Shown here piece by piece: positions 46,627-55,728 of a stretch of DNA of 64,000 nt. The notes beneath the pieces were generated by a model, which worked only from the letters and a program-made list of their open reading frames with translations, did not search any database and had not been told where the DNA came from. Location: contig NZ_CP091976.1 in NCBI RefSeq assembly GCF_029016285.1, positions 558,001 to 622,000 of the forward strand. The letters are read 5' to 3'. The stretch is from Vibrio sp. DW001. GTDB taxonomy: Bacteria; Pseudomonadota; Gammaproteobacteria; Enterobacterales; Vibrionaceae. Position 1 is the first letter of the stretch, and every line of letters starts with the position of its first letter. A program made the position numbers and the translations under genes.

Positions 46627-48327
46627 ATGACTTTACGCAAGATATCAACGGTATTCACGGCGCTGACCGCAGTAATGGGTTGCAGTGACCAGATAGCTAA
46701 CGAACAAGACCAAGCATCAAACTCAAACACACAGCAGGTCGCCACAACCGAAGTTATTACTCGAGAGACAAAAATTCACGCTATAGAAGAACAAGAAATG
46801 TATGCTGCTGCTGTATTAGAAAGACAATCGAAATCCAAATTATCTAAACAAGCCGTGCGTTCTGCGCACGTATCTCAAATGGATATGATGCTTAGACTAG
46901 AGCCGCCGACTTACAACCAAGATCGTGACAACTACCTTGAAAGTGTCAGCAATAACGTACATCAGGTACTTAATACCCCTCTATCCACGTTTTCTATTGA
47001 TGTGGATACTGGCAGTTATGCCAACGTTCGTAGTTATCTCAATATGGGCCGTAAACCCCCTACCGACGCGATTCGTGAAGAAGCTTTCATCAACTATTTT
47101 GACTATCAATACGCTGCATCACAGAACAAAAATCAACCATTTTCGGTTAATACCGAAATTGCCCCCTCTCCTTGGAACGAGCATCGACAGCTGCTTCGAA
47201 TCGCACTTAAAGGTTATGACGTCCCACAGACTGAACGTAAATCTTCAAATTTGGTCTTCTTAGTCGATGTTTCTGGCTCCATGAATGAACCAAATAAACT
47301 GCCCTTACTAGTACAAAGCCTTTCCATGTTAGTTAAGGAGCTGAACGAGAAAGACACCGTGAGCTTAGTGACCTATGCAGGTCATTCAAGTGTCGTACTC
47401 GAGCCAACAAAAGGAAATGAAAAAGAGACCATTACCAACGCGCTAAAAAGCCTGTCTGCGGGAGGAGGAACCTACGGAGAAAGTGGCATTACCATGGCCT
47501 ACCAACAAGCACGTGCTAGTTTCATCAACGAGGGGGTAAATCGCGTAATCTTAGCCACAGATGGCGATTTTAATGTAGGTATAGCGAGTATTGATGCGCT
47601 AAAAAAGATGATTGCCAACGAACGTGACAAAGGGGTCTCACTAACAACACTTGGCTTTGGTCGTGGTAATTACAATGATGCGATGATGGAGCAACTCGCT
47701 AACATTGGTGATGGTAATCATGCGTATATTGATACCTTACATGAAGCTAAAAAAGTTCTACTTCGTCAGATGAGTGGCACATTACAAACCATTGCGTCGG
47801 ATGTTAAAATTCAGATTGAATTCAACCCAAATATTGTCAAAGAGTACCGTTTAATCGGATATCAGAACCGTATTCTGAAAGACGAAGACTTTAACAACGA
47901 CAAAGTAGATGCGGGTGAAATAGGAGCGGGTCATACCGTAACGGCATTATACGAAATCACACTTGCAGGCGAAAAAGGTCAAATAGACGACCTACGGTAC
48001 GATCGCAAAGCTATAACAGCAGAAAATTTTGAAGGTGAGCTAGCGCAAGTGAAGGTACGTTACAAATTACCAGAGTCAAAAAAGAGCGTTTTGACCACGA
48101 GCATCGTAAGCAGCCATCAGATAAAAGAACGCTTTAACCATGCCAGTGAAGACTTCCAATTTGCTTCTAGCGTTGCTGCATTTGCTCAAAAGCTTAAGGA
48201 CAACGACTACTTAGATAGCTTCTCCTATGAAAAAATTGCTGATATTGCCCGAGAAAATCGTGGCAAAGACCCGTACAATTATCGTGGAGAATTTATTAGC
48301 TTAGTTGAATTAGCACAGAGTCTTTAA
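46627..48327 (+). CDS. von Willebrand factor A domain protein (YfbK-like)
   Basis: 566 residues. A signal peptide with a lipobox-like TAVMGCS suggests a lipoprotein. A vWF_A-associated N domain (VHQVLNTPLSTFSIDVDTGSYANVR) is followed by a VWA domain with the metal-site motif FLVDVSGSMN and a C-terminal DUF3520 domain. These proteins bind other proteins through a metal-ion site; a role in envelope stress sensing is possible. Its stop overlaps the ATG of the ECF sigma gene by one base, so the three genes 46627-49480 form an operon. Confidence 0.9.
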   Translation: MTLRKISTVFTALTAVMGCSDQIANEQDQASNSNTQQVATTEVITRETKIHAIEEQEMYAAAVLERQSKSKLSKQAVRSAHVSQMDMMLRLEPPTYNQDRDNYLESVSNNVHQVLNTPLSTFSIDVDTGSYANVRSYLNMGRKPPTDAIREEAFINYFDYQYAASQNKNQPFSVNTEIAPSPWNEHRQLLRIALKGYDVPQTERKSSNLVFLVDVSGSMNEPNKLPLLVQSLSMLVKELNEKDTVSLVTYAGHSSVVLEPTKGNEKETITNALKSLSAGGGTYGESGITMAYQQARASFINEGVNRVILATDGDFNVGIASIDALKKMIANERDKGVSLTTLGFGRGNYNDAMMEQLANIGDGNHAYIDTLHEAKKVLLRQMSGTLQTIASDVKIQIEFNPNIVKEYRLIGYQNRILKDEDFNNDKVDAGEIGAGHTVTALYEITLAGEKGQIDDLRYDRKAITAENFEGELAQVKVRYKLPESKKSVLTTSIVSSHQIKERFNHASEDFQFASSVAAFAQKLKDNDYLDSFSYEKIADIARENRGKDPYNYRGEFISLVELAQSL

Positions 48328-48875
48328 TGATAAACAGAACCGATGAACAACTAATGGCAGCATTTGGGAAAGGCGAGCAAGACGCTTTTTCCGAGCTGTA
48401 TCAACGGCACAAGGACCCGCTTTATCGATACTTTGTGAGGCAGCTTGAACCCTCACAAAATGCTCACGCGGAAGAGCTGTTCCAAGACGTATGGTTTCGA
48501 GTTGTCGACAAGCGAGAGTCCTATACACCATCAGCCAAATTTACCACTTGGTTGTATAGAATGGCGCATAACTTGATTATCGATGAATATCGAAAACGCA
48601 TGTCTGAAAAAGCGTATAGCGCACAAATCAACAATGAAAAATTCACTGAATTACACGACCCAACCGAGCAAAATAAAGGCGCGATAAAACACTGTATGTC
48701 ACAGCTTGCCCCCCTTCAGCGAGAAGCCTTTTTATTGCGATACGAATCCGGTTTCGAATCCGCTCAAATCTGCACGATTGTTGACGCAAAACCAGAGGCG
48801 ATAAAAACCCGTCTTCGCTATGCATTAGATCAATTACGCCAATGCCTAACACGCAAACTAGGAGGTCAAGAATGA
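48327..48875 (+). CDS. ECF-type RNA polymerase sigma factor
   Basis: 182 residues, sigma-70 family of extracytoplasmic function type. Region 2 is seen as EELFQDVWFRVVDKRE then FTTWLYRMAHNLIIDEYRK; region 4 as LAPLQREAFLLRYESGFESAQI then PEAIKTRLRYALDQLRQ. It directs transcription of a small regulon, often its own operon. The last four bases overlap the next gene (ATGA), as in sigma/anti-sigma pairs. Confidence 0.93.
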   Translation: MINRTDEQLMAAFGKGEQDAFSELYQRHKDPLYRYFVRQLEPSQNAHAEELFQDVWFRVVDKRESYTPSAKFTTWLYRMAHNLIIDEYRKRMSEKAYSAQINNEKFTELHDPTEQNKGAIKHCMSQLAPLQREAFLLRYESGFESAQICTIVDAKPEAIKTRLRYALDQLRQCLTRKLGGQE

Positions 48876-49480
48876 ACCGACCACTAAAAGATGAGGAGAT
48901 GGTTTCGCTTTACCAACAAGGCGCAACAGAAACAACTTCAAGTGAACTGGATGAAAAAATTCTTGGCTACGCTAAGCAACAAAGCAAAAAACAGAAAACG
49001 TGGTGGCCGCACATAGGATTAGCAGCATCGCTCACTTTTGTCACACTTCTTGCACCTTGGAATTGGTTAGATCAGACGTTGCAAAATCCGACCGAGCAAG
49101 AACAATATAATGCGCTTCCACTTATATCGGAAATTGAATCCGAGAATCAATTAATGCATGACACGCCAAAACTGGAGTCTCGCAGTATCAAGGCCAAAAA
49201 GGTCGAATCTGAAACATTGTTATTACGTTCAATACAAGAAAATGCATCGCAATCTGACGCCAGCAAAAGGTTGATGAAAAACAGCGAAACATCAGGCATG
49301 ACAATGGATATACCGGAGACCAAAGAACATTATTTGTTTGCAGAAATCGAATTGCTATTGACCAATGGTGAAATAGAGAAAGCGCGCGAACAATTACTGG
49401 AGATGCTCAAAGGTGACCCAGAAATTGAAGAAAAATTACCCCAAGAATTGAGAGACTTGCTCGCAAATAAACCGAAATAA
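48872..49480 (+). CDS. single-pass membrane protein, probable anti-sigma factor
   Basis: About 202 residues. ATG 48872 is chosen because it gives the ATGA overlap with the sigma gene; the frame is open to 48842. A cytoplasmic segment of about 45 residues, one membrane helix (HIGLAASLTFVTLLAPWNWL) and a periplasmic, charged domain ending in a tetratricopeptide-like helix pair (AEIELLLTNGEIEKAREQLL). The zinc anti-sigma motif HxxxCxxC is absent. Operon position and topology suggest it holds the sigma factor until an envelope signal arrives. Confidence 0.65.
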   Translation: MNRPLKDEEMVSLYQQGATETTSSELDEKILGYAKQQSKKQKTWWPHIGLAASLTFVTLLAPWNWLDQTLQNPTEQEQYNALPLISEIESENQLMHDTPKLESRSIKAKKVESETLLLRSIQENASQSDASKRLMKNSETSGMTMDIPETKEHYLFAEIELLLTNGEIEKAREQLLEMLKGDPEIEEKLPQELRDLLANKPK

Positions 49481-49514
49481 CACAATTTGAGAACTGGGTT
49501 TCTATCATCACAAG

Positions 49515-49551
49515 TCTCATCGCTTTGTTGTAGGGCAACAGAGCGATGGGA
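49515..49551. terminator. hairpin between convergent genes
   Basis: TCTCATCGCT and AGCGATGGGA plus TGTTG/CAACA form a stem of about 15 pairs with one mismatch. It lies between the end of the probable anti-sigma gene (49480) and the end of the gene at 49569. No T-run is adjacent; bidirectional termination is likely. Confidence 0.55.
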
Positions 49552-49568
49552 TCTTACTCCGCCGCGAA

Positions 49569-50003
49569 TTACAGAATTTTCGCCGTCAGTTTACCGACTC
49601 GACTTTTAAACTTGCGCGATTCATCTAAGTAATACTTGTGTTCTTGCATATAAGAGTCATATCCATTTCTCACATTGCATTCGTCTTGTAAACCATTAGA
49701 TTTCTGCAAATAATCATTGAGTAAAGTGACTTCTCCACTGTGCATATTGTTATGAACCATCGGGCGCAAATACCCTTTATCAAGCAACTTTGAACTCACT
49801 TTCACTCGACACATCGATTCCACACTCCTTGCTTTATATAGATTTGTTTGAAATTGACTGGTGTTGAGATGATAGGCTTTCGCCGCCGATTTGATATAGC
49901 TTAATGCGTAAGTAGAAAAAGACGCAGAAAGCAATATGACGCCCGTTGTAAAACAAACAATTTTAAGTAAGGTCTTGCTGATCATAATAGTCGTATTCTT
50001 CAT
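49569..50003 (-). CDS. exported hypothetical protein
   Basis: 144 residues with an N-terminal signal peptide (LLKIVCFTTGVILLSASFSTYA), so secreted or periplasmic. Three cysteines remain in the mature part (SMCRVKV, DECNVRN). The body is helical and charged. No family recognised. It overlaps a plus-strand open stretch (49936-50205) that appears spurious. Confidence 0.55.
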   Translation of the reverse strand: MKNTTIMISKTLLKIVCFTTGVILLSASFSTYALSYIKSAAKAYHLNTSQFQTNLYKARSVESMCRVKVSSKLLDKGYLRPMVHNNMHSGEVTLLNDYLQKSNGLQDECNVRNGYDSYMQEHKYYLDESRKFKSRVGKLTAKIL

Positions 50004-50186
50004 GGTCGCCGTACTGGAGATACATTTATACGTTACGGGTTACGACACAATGTCAGCCACTGGTAAAAGAGATACGTCTAATAACAATGTGTCTTTATTA
50101 CTTCCGTTTAAGGGCATTTTCAATCATGAGAAAGGACGTTGTGTCAGCAGCATGGGTTTCAATCTGGCACTGATCTGGACATACCC

Positions 50187-50325
50187 AATAGGACATCAGT
50201 TCTAAGCGAGAGGAGCATAATGCGCCAAAGTTTCCGCGATGATATACCTATCAAAGGAACGTTTGCATTGCGTACTCTTCATCGTCCTAACCCGATTGGT
50301 ATTGCGGTATTACCCATTGTTTTTA
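50187..50325 (+). pseudogene. remnant of a TrmO (TsaA/YaeB)-like tRNA methyltransferase
   Basis: The frame through ATG 50220 reads KGTFALRTLHRPNPIGIAVLPIV. This matches the signature of TrmO-family proteins, usually xGxFAtRSPhRPNPIGlsvv. TrmO methylates N6-threonylcarbamoyladenosine in tRNA. Only about 45 codons survive: the N-terminal strands and the C-terminal domain are missing, and the sequence breaks off where the opposite-strand LysR gene ends. It is a fragment, not a working gene. Confidence 0.7.
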
Positions 50326-51219
50326 AGCAGACATCACTGATGCGATTTTCTCCCGAAGTAATTCCCTGAAGGCTATAACAGCGGGCGTGACCTGTTCTCT
50401 ACTCGGACAAATTAAATGTAGTTCGACAGGCGGTGATTCGTAGTCAGTTAATAACCGAACGAGTCGTCCACAACGCAAATCTGGCATAATATCTATTTCA
50501 GAACGGTAGGTAATACCTTTTCCATTTACCGCCCACCGCCTTACGATGTCCGTATCATTACTTACTCGATTACAATCTACCTTGATTTTGTATGTACTTG
50601 AGTTTTCCATATACTCCCAATGATTAAAAAGACGACCTGCACGTCGATACAATAAACAATGATATTCTCGTAAATCTTTAGGATGTATTGGCTCCCCGAA
50701 CGTGGAGATATAGTCTGGAGAAGCACAAGTAACCCTTCTCGTCGTCGCAATTTGAAATGAAACCATAGTTGAATCTTCAGGCTTCCCATAACGAAGAACC
50801 ATATCAACTTGATCCTGAAAAAAGTCAGATAATGAATCACCTACCATCAAATCTACCGACAACATAGGATGCTGATCTAACAACTCATCGATCCAAGGGA
50901 GAAGAGTATTACGTCCTAAATCAGATGACACTGACAATCGTAACTTCCCACTGACTTTTCCTTGGGTGACATGGGCCGCAACGCGACCCTGTTCCAAACT
51001 ATCTAACGCTTGACGACAATAAAACAGAAATTGCTCCCCTTGAGGTGTAATTCTCAATCGCCTAGTCGTTCTTATGAGTAGCTGTATATCGAGTTGGTTC
51101 TCTAATCTTTTCAGGGCGGAACTAACAGCAGAAGGCGTTACATTAAGTTGTCTTGCCGTTTCCGTTATGCTGCCCGTCTCTACAATTCGTATGAATAGGT
51201 TCAGATCTGAAGTGTTCAT
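50323..51219 (-). CDS. LysR-family transcriptional regulator
   Basis: About 298 residues from ATG 51219 (MNTSDLN). The helix-turn-helix is TGSITETARQLNVTPSAVSSALKRLENQLDIQLLIRTTRRL. The effector domain follows at about residue 90 (LRLSVSSDLGRNTLLPWI). It is divergent from the old yellow enzyme gene at 51345, which is its likely target. Confidence 0.92.
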   Translation of the reverse strand: MNTSDLNLFIRIVETGSITETARQLNVTPSAVSSALKRLENQLDIQLLIRTTRRLRITPQGEQFLFYCRQALDSLEQGRVAAHVTQGKVSGKLRLSVSSDLGRNTLLPWIDELLDQHPMLSVDLMVGDSLSDFFQDQVDMVLRYGKPEDSTMVSFQIATTRRVTCASPDYISTFGEPIHPKDLREYHCLLYRRAGRLFNHWEYMENSSTYKIKVDCNRVSNDTDIVRRWAVNGKGITYRSEIDIMPDLRCGRLVRLLTDYESPPVELHLICPSREQVTPAVIAFRELLREKIASVMSA

Positions 51220-51344
51220 TATTAACTTATTTCTAATAGTGTGTGTATTATTAGCGTGTTTATAGTTTAGTAAAAAATGCACATAATGTCTCTACTATGA
51301 TTAGACGCCACGATTTATAGACATGAGTTCCATACGAGGTAGAG

Positions 51345-52544
51345 ATGAATAAACCAAATGATCCTTGTCATTTACTTGGCTGCACATTAGAACTTCCCTG
51401 TGGTGCAGTAATAAAAAATCGACTTATAAAATCAGCGATGTCTGATTCATTAGCAGACGGAGAAGGAAACCCAACAACCGAACAGGCTCGGCTTTATGAA
51501 CGATGGGCTGAAGGTGGCGTCGGTTTGTCCATCGTTGGTGAGGTTCAGGTGGATCCTAGATTTCCTGAAAAACCTGGCAATCTGGTATTAGATCCTCATT
51601 CAAATCTTAAAGCATTGCAGGTATTAACCTCCCGAGCTTCAATTGATGAGACCCACATATGGCCTCAGTTAGGTCATGCTGGAGGGTTAGCCTACTCGTC
51701 AATAAGCCAACCTAAAGGACCATCTGAGCTAAATATAGGTGGCTTTCGTTGCTTAGGGATGACAGAGGGAGAAGTTGCTGAACTACCCGGTATGTATGCT
51801 AGAGCAGCAGAAATTGCAAAAAAATCTGGATTCACAGGTGTGCAAATTCATGCTGGTCATGGTTTTTTGCTTAGCCAATTCCTATCCCCATTATTTAACC
51901 GACGTACCGACCAGTATGGCGGCTCCATAGAGGCGCGTAGCAAAATTATCGTCACGATCATTGAAAAAGTCCGAAGCGTTGTTGGTTGCGCATTTCCTAT
52001 TGGAATTAAGATCAACACGTCTGATCAGATAGAAGGAGGCCTGACCCAAGAAGACGCTTTAAAGGCAATTTCAATTTTAAACCAAACCTCTATCGACTTG
52101 ATTGAGTTAAGCGGAGGGTCTTATTTCCCAGGAGCAAAGTCTTGTTCTGATAGTGGTTCAACCGGGCCATATTTCGTTGGTTTTGCAAAAAAGGCTAAGC
52201 GTTTAACGCGTATACCATTGGTTGTTACGGGTGGTTTTAAGACTCGGGCACAGGTAGTACACGCATTATCTTCAGAGACATTTGATTTTGTTGGACTGGG
52301 GCGCGCACTAGCGCTGATCCCAGACCTCCCTACAAAGTGGCTAAAAGGAATGGGAATCGACCCAAACTTTCCAAGATTTGAATCCCCACCTCAAGGCGGC
52401 GTTACGGCTTGGTATACTATGCTCTTAACGACACTAGGTAGTGACAACGAAATAGATCTCAATCTCACCCTAATAGCCGCAATCCAGAGTTACGAGCAAC
52501 GCGATAAAGCTCGTATTATGAAATGGTTAACAAAATACAATTAG
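51345..52544 (+). CDS. NADH:flavin oxidoreductase, old yellow enzyme family
   Basis: 399 residues, an FMN barrel enzyme. The N-terminal NRLIKSAMSDSLAD, the substrate-anion pair region GVQIHAGHGFLLSQFLSP (histidine) and RRTDQYGGSIEAR, and VTGGFKTRAQV with VGLGRALAL are standard. It reduces activated double bonds of enones, nitro compounds or similar electrophiles. Divergent from a LysR regulator. A C-terminal extension of about 50 residues follows the barrel. Substrate unknown. Confidence 0.9.
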   Translation: MNKPNDPCHLLGCTLELPCGAVIKNRLIKSAMSDSLADGEGNPTTEQARLYERWAEGGVGLSIVGEVQVDPRFPEKPGNLVLDPHSNLKALQVLTSRASIDETHIWPQLGHAGGLAYSSISQPKGPSELNIGGFRCLGMTEGEVAELPGMYARAAEIAKKSGFTGVQIHAGHGFLLSQFLSPLFNRRTDQYGGSIEARSKIIVTIIEKVRSVVGCAFPIGIKINTSDQIEGGLTQEDALKAISILNQTSIDLIELSGGSYFPGAKSCSDSGSTGPYFVGFAKKAKRLTRIPLVVTGGFKTRAQVVHALSSETFDFVGLGRALALIPDLPTKWLKGMGIDPNFPRFESPPQGGVTAWYTMLLTTLGSDNEIDLNLTLIAAIQSYEQRDKARIMKWLTKYN

Positions 52545-52657
52545 ATCTGTTTTAGCTGCCTACTTAGCAACATTTCGGCAGAGTTGGGCTAATTTTATGA
52601 CAACAATACTGCCATCTTACATAATTATGTTTAAAATTCAGGTGGTTGAGCAACATA

Positions 52658-52810
52658 TCATTCATAAACTGTATTGTGGGACGGTGATATTGTTTCCCGA
52701 TTAATTTGGTCAAGAATCCATTGTCTGAACTCGCTAATACTCTTACTTCGAACATTGTGCTCTGGTATTGACAAGTAGTTTTTCGAACACTGGCGCGAAT
52801 TAAGACACAT
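52658..52810 (-). pseudogene. C-terminal remnant of a LysR-type regulator
   Basis: One minus-strand frame reads KNYLSIPEHNVRSKSIS then EFRQWILDQINRE and stops at 52658. This matches the end of LysR effector domains, which close with yyLvyPe...FrdWLl. No DNA-binding or effector core is found upstream; the sequence before 52810 is not LysR-like. A short plus-strand stretch at 52827-52913 (KNEVMVELYQQLKRQQHRI) is also coding-like. The gap 52545-52967 thus holds gene debris. Confidence 0.6.
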
Positions 52811-52967
52811 GTGATGTGTTAAGCAAGTGAATAAAAACGAAGTGATGGTAGAGCTCTATCAACAATTAAAACGTCAACAACACCGCATAACCAATGACTT
52901 AGCCGTCCCTTGACTTGTCTATAGGTATAGGGTTTAAAGTCATCTTTCACCATAAAGAGAGATTCCC

Positions 52968-53903
52968 ATGTCGTTAACCAAATCAATTGTAAATCGATTC
53001 GAAAACAATAGGTTGTGGCTCAGACTTTCTTACTCACTTTCCCCAACAGAAAAAGGTGTGTTGCTTGCACTGGTTTCTACTGCGATGTTTGTGTCAGTTG
53101 GCGTTATCGTTAGGACACTAAGTGACCATATCGACCCATTTCAGATCCTATTTTTTCGTCAGATTGTATTTGTTATTCTATTGACCCCTGCAATAACATC
53201 AAACATTCAGGTACTTTTAAAGCCTAATAAAATCAGTTTTCATATACTGAGAGTATCCGGTGCTTTTATAGCGCTTTACTTTGGTTTTCTAACAGTGAGT
53301 AACCTTCCTTTTGCCGATGCAACTGCATTGGGCTTTATTCAGGTACTTTTTGTTGCTGCTATATCTCGATTGTTTCTGTCTGAAGAGGTAGGTTCTGCCC
53401 GCCGATTTACAATCATTGTCGGATTTATTGGGGTTATGTTAGTTGTTCGGCCAACCTTCGGTGGAGCATCGTCACTTTATGTATTATTTGGCGTGATTGC
53501 CTCTCTTGGCGCGGCAGTGGCCGTTATTTGTGTTCGAAAAGTCGCTCAAACAGAACCTCGAATAACCTTATTGGCTTATCAGGCCATATTCGTGGGTCTT
53601 ATAGTATTTGTTCCAAGTATGCTTTCATGGCAATGGCCGACGTCAAATGAATGGATACTACTGATACTGGTCGGAGTGATATCTTCGATTGCTCAATGGA
53701 TAGGTATCACTGCTTACAAGTGGGGTGAAGCAAATGTCGTCGCCAATGTCGAGTATGTTAAAATTATCTATTCTTTATTAATTGGTTATTGGCTGTTTTC
53801 CGAGATTCCGGACATTTATGCCTTAGCAGGGACTGCCATTATAATAGCCAGCGTGGTCATGCCTAATCTGGCAAAATTAAGACAGAAAAAAACAATATCT
53901 TAA
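52968..53903 (+). CDS. EamA/DMT superfamily transporter
   Basis: 311 residues, ten membrane helices in two EamA repeats after a 30-residue cytoplasmic start. The first repeat includes DPFQILFFRQIVFVILLTP and LPFADATALGFIQVLFVAAISRLFLSEE, the second ends YSLLIGYWLFSEIPDIYALAGTAIII. It resembles the RhaT/YdcZ-like group of drug and metabolite exporters. The MerR regulator 37 bases downstream, same strand, probably belongs to the same operon. Confidence 0.9.
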   Translation: MSLTKSIVNRFENNRLWLRLSYSLSPTEKGVLLALVSTAMFVSVGVIVRTLSDHIDPFQILFFRQIVFVILLTPAITSNIQVLLKPNKISFHILRVSGAFIALYFGFLTVSNLPFADATALGFIQVLFVAAISRLFLSEEVGSARRFTIIVGFIGVMLVVRPTFGGASSLYVLFGVIASLGAAVAVICVRKVAQTEPRITLLAYQAIFVGLIVFVPSMLSWQWPTSNEWILLILVGVISSIAQWIGITAYKWGEANVVANVEYVKIIYSLLIGYWLFSEIPDIYALAGTAIIIASVVMPNLAKLRQKKTIS

Positions 53904-53940
53904 TGACCCTTAACGCCAACATTTAGGTAGGAAAAGATTC

Positions 53941-54471
53941 ATGTTAACCGTCATGCAATTAGCGAAAAAATTCGAAATTTCTCGTACAGCTATCCTCTAT
54001 TACGAACGTGAAGGATTGCTTGAAGCAGTATGTCGAACGGCAAGTGGCTATAGACAATATGGTCCGAAAGAGGTTGAGAGGCTCCAGTGCATTATGTCTT
54101 ATCGTTCTTTTGGTGTTTCAGTACGGGATATTCTTCCGCTGCTTGATAACCAGAATACAAAAAATCGGGAACAAATATTACGTAACCAATTCACTTCGTT
54201 AGGTCAGGAAATCCAGAAGTTACGTCAACAACAAGCATCCGTTGTAGCAATTTTGAAAGACCCCTCGCTACTTAGCGATAAGCCGATGACAAAAGACCAA
54301 TGGACCGACGTTTTAAGAGCGTCAGGCCTCGATGAAGAGGGGATGGTTAATTGGCATATACAATTTGAAAAAATAGAGCCAGAAGGACACCAAACGTTTC
54401 TTAAATCGTTAGGTATTGAAGCCAGTGAAATCCGTAAAATAAGAACATGGTCAAAAAAACAGAATGGGTAA
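53941..54471 (+). CDS. MerR-family transcriptional regulator
   Basis: 176 residues. The winged-helix LTVMQLAKKFEISRTAILYYEREGLL, then SGYRQYGPKEVERLQCIMSYRSFGVSVRDI, is the MerR DNA-binding domain; a coiled-coil dimer helix (NREQILRNQFTSLGQEIQKLRQQQ) follows. The C-terminal domain of about 70 residues has no cysteine metal site, so it senses an organic ligand or a protein. Probably co-transcribed with the EamA transporter. Confidence 0.9.
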   Translation: MLTVMQLAKKFEISRTAILYYEREGLLEAVCRTASGYRQYGPKEVERLQCIMSYRSFGVSVRDILPLLDNQNTKNREQILRNQFTSLGQEIQKLRQQQASVVAILKDPSLLSDKPMTKDQWTDVLRASGLDEEGMVNWHIQFEKIEPEGHQTFLKSLGIEASEIRKIRTWSKKQNG

Positions 54472-54650
54472 ACCATTTACAATTCTGCATATGCCGATGT
54501 AAAGATCGATGTAATGTAACTAAAATTGTTTGATCACTGTGAACATCTAAAGACTTTTCCCTACTGTTAAATGGAAGTTGAGGGAACATATAAAAACAGG
54601 GTTATATGTCCCCTCAGCAACGAGTAATAAGCCCACGGTCTCGCTTTCTT

Positions 54651-55661
54651 TCAGAATATATTTAGACCATAAATATCTTTTACATCGCTTAGCACTTCGT
54701 TGGCTTGTGCATTAGCAGCATCTGTCCCCGCGCGTAATATGTTAGCCAGTTCTTGCCTATCTGCTAAGAATGCCTCACGCCTCTGTCGAATAGGCAATAA
54801 TAGTTCTTGGAGGCACTCTTCAAGAATTTTTTTCGTTGTACCATCACCAAGCCCACCCCGCTGATATTGTTCTTTTAAGCTTTGAACATACCCTTGGTCT
54901 TCACAGAAAGCGTCCAAATAAGTAAACACCACGTTTCCTTCTATCTGGCCAGAATCCTCGACCCTCACATGATTCGGATCTGTATACATCGACTTTACCG
55001 CAACACTTATCGCTTTAGGCGTGGAACCTAATGAGATCGTGTTTCCCATTGATTTGGACATTTTATTTTTGCCATCAGCGCTTGGTAACCTTGGCATATG
55101 ACTAAGCAATGGTTCGCACTCAGTAAGGATCGGCCTGTTCGCGAGGCGATTGACCTTTCTAACAATCTCATTCGTCAGCTCAAGCATGGGAAGTTGATCA
55201 TCACCCACGGGAACGGTATCAGCTCGAAACGCCGTGATGTCTGCCGCTTGAGAAATGGGATAGGTAAAGAAACCTGTAGGGATAGATCGACCGAAGCTTT
55301 TGGATTGGATCTCATTTTTTACAGTAGGGTTGCGTTCTAATCGCGCCACAGACACGAGGTTACTATAAAACATCGTAAGCTCTGCTAACGCTGGGATCTT
55401 AGACTGTAGACAAATAGTTGTTTTAGTGGGTTCAATACCCACAGCCAAATAGTCCGCTACTACATTCAAGATATTGCTCGATACTTTTTGAGGATCAAAC
55501 GCATTGTCCGTAAGGCCTTGCATATCGGCGACTAAGATAGTTTGATTGTGATTATGTTGTAATACGACGCGAGGCTTAAGAGAACCAACGTAATGCCCTA
55601 GATGCAAAGCGCCTGTCGCTCTATCACCCGTTAAGATTGTCTTTTTCGATAATATTGTCAT
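54651..55661 (-). CDS. trpS2: tryptophanyl-tRNA synthetase, auxiliary (TrpRS II) type
   Basis: 336 residues, class I synthetase that charges tRNA-Trp. HLGH (20-23) and KMSKS (200-204) are the two ATP signatures. TGDRATGALHLGH, ILVADMQGLTD, SNLVSVARLERNPTVK and PVGDDQLPMLE match the TrpRS II group (Deinococcus TrpRS II, Streptomyces auxiliary enzyme) rather than the housekeeping E. coli form. The site where housekeeping enzymes have DxHAIT is DMQGLT, so a key histidine is glutamine (Q48). Ribosome binding site GGAG is present. A Trp-codon leader peptide lies 112 bases upstream. Confidence 0.93.
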   Translation of the reverse strand: MTILSKKTILTGDRATGALHLGHYVGSLKPRVVLQHNHNQTILVADMQGLTDNAFDPQKVSSNILNVVADYLAVGIEPTKTTICLQSKIPALAELTMFYSNLVSVARLERNPTVKNEIQSKSFGRSIPTGFFTYPISQAADITAFRADTVPVGDDQLPMLELTNEIVRKVNRLANRPILTECEPLLSHMPRLPSADGKNKMSKSMGNTISLGSTPKAISVAVKSMYTDPNHVRVEDSGQIEGNVVFTYLDAFCEDQGYVQSLKEQYQRGGLGDGTTKKILEECLQELLLPIRQRREAFLADRQELANILRAGTDAANAQANEVLSDVKDIYGLNIF

Positions 55662-55728
55662 TTTTTATCTCCAGTTTATGTGCCACCGAAGATAATAAGA
55701 GGGAGAAATGGTTATCGTTTTTGTCCCC

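Noticed and set aside
49936..50205. 89-codon plus-strand frame
   Set aside because: Its first part is antisense to the exported protein gene at 49569-50003 and the rest has no recognisable protein character.
52564..52755. 63-codon minus-strand open stretch overlapping the LysR relic
   Set aside because: A different frame on the same strand shows the LysR similarity; this one shows none.
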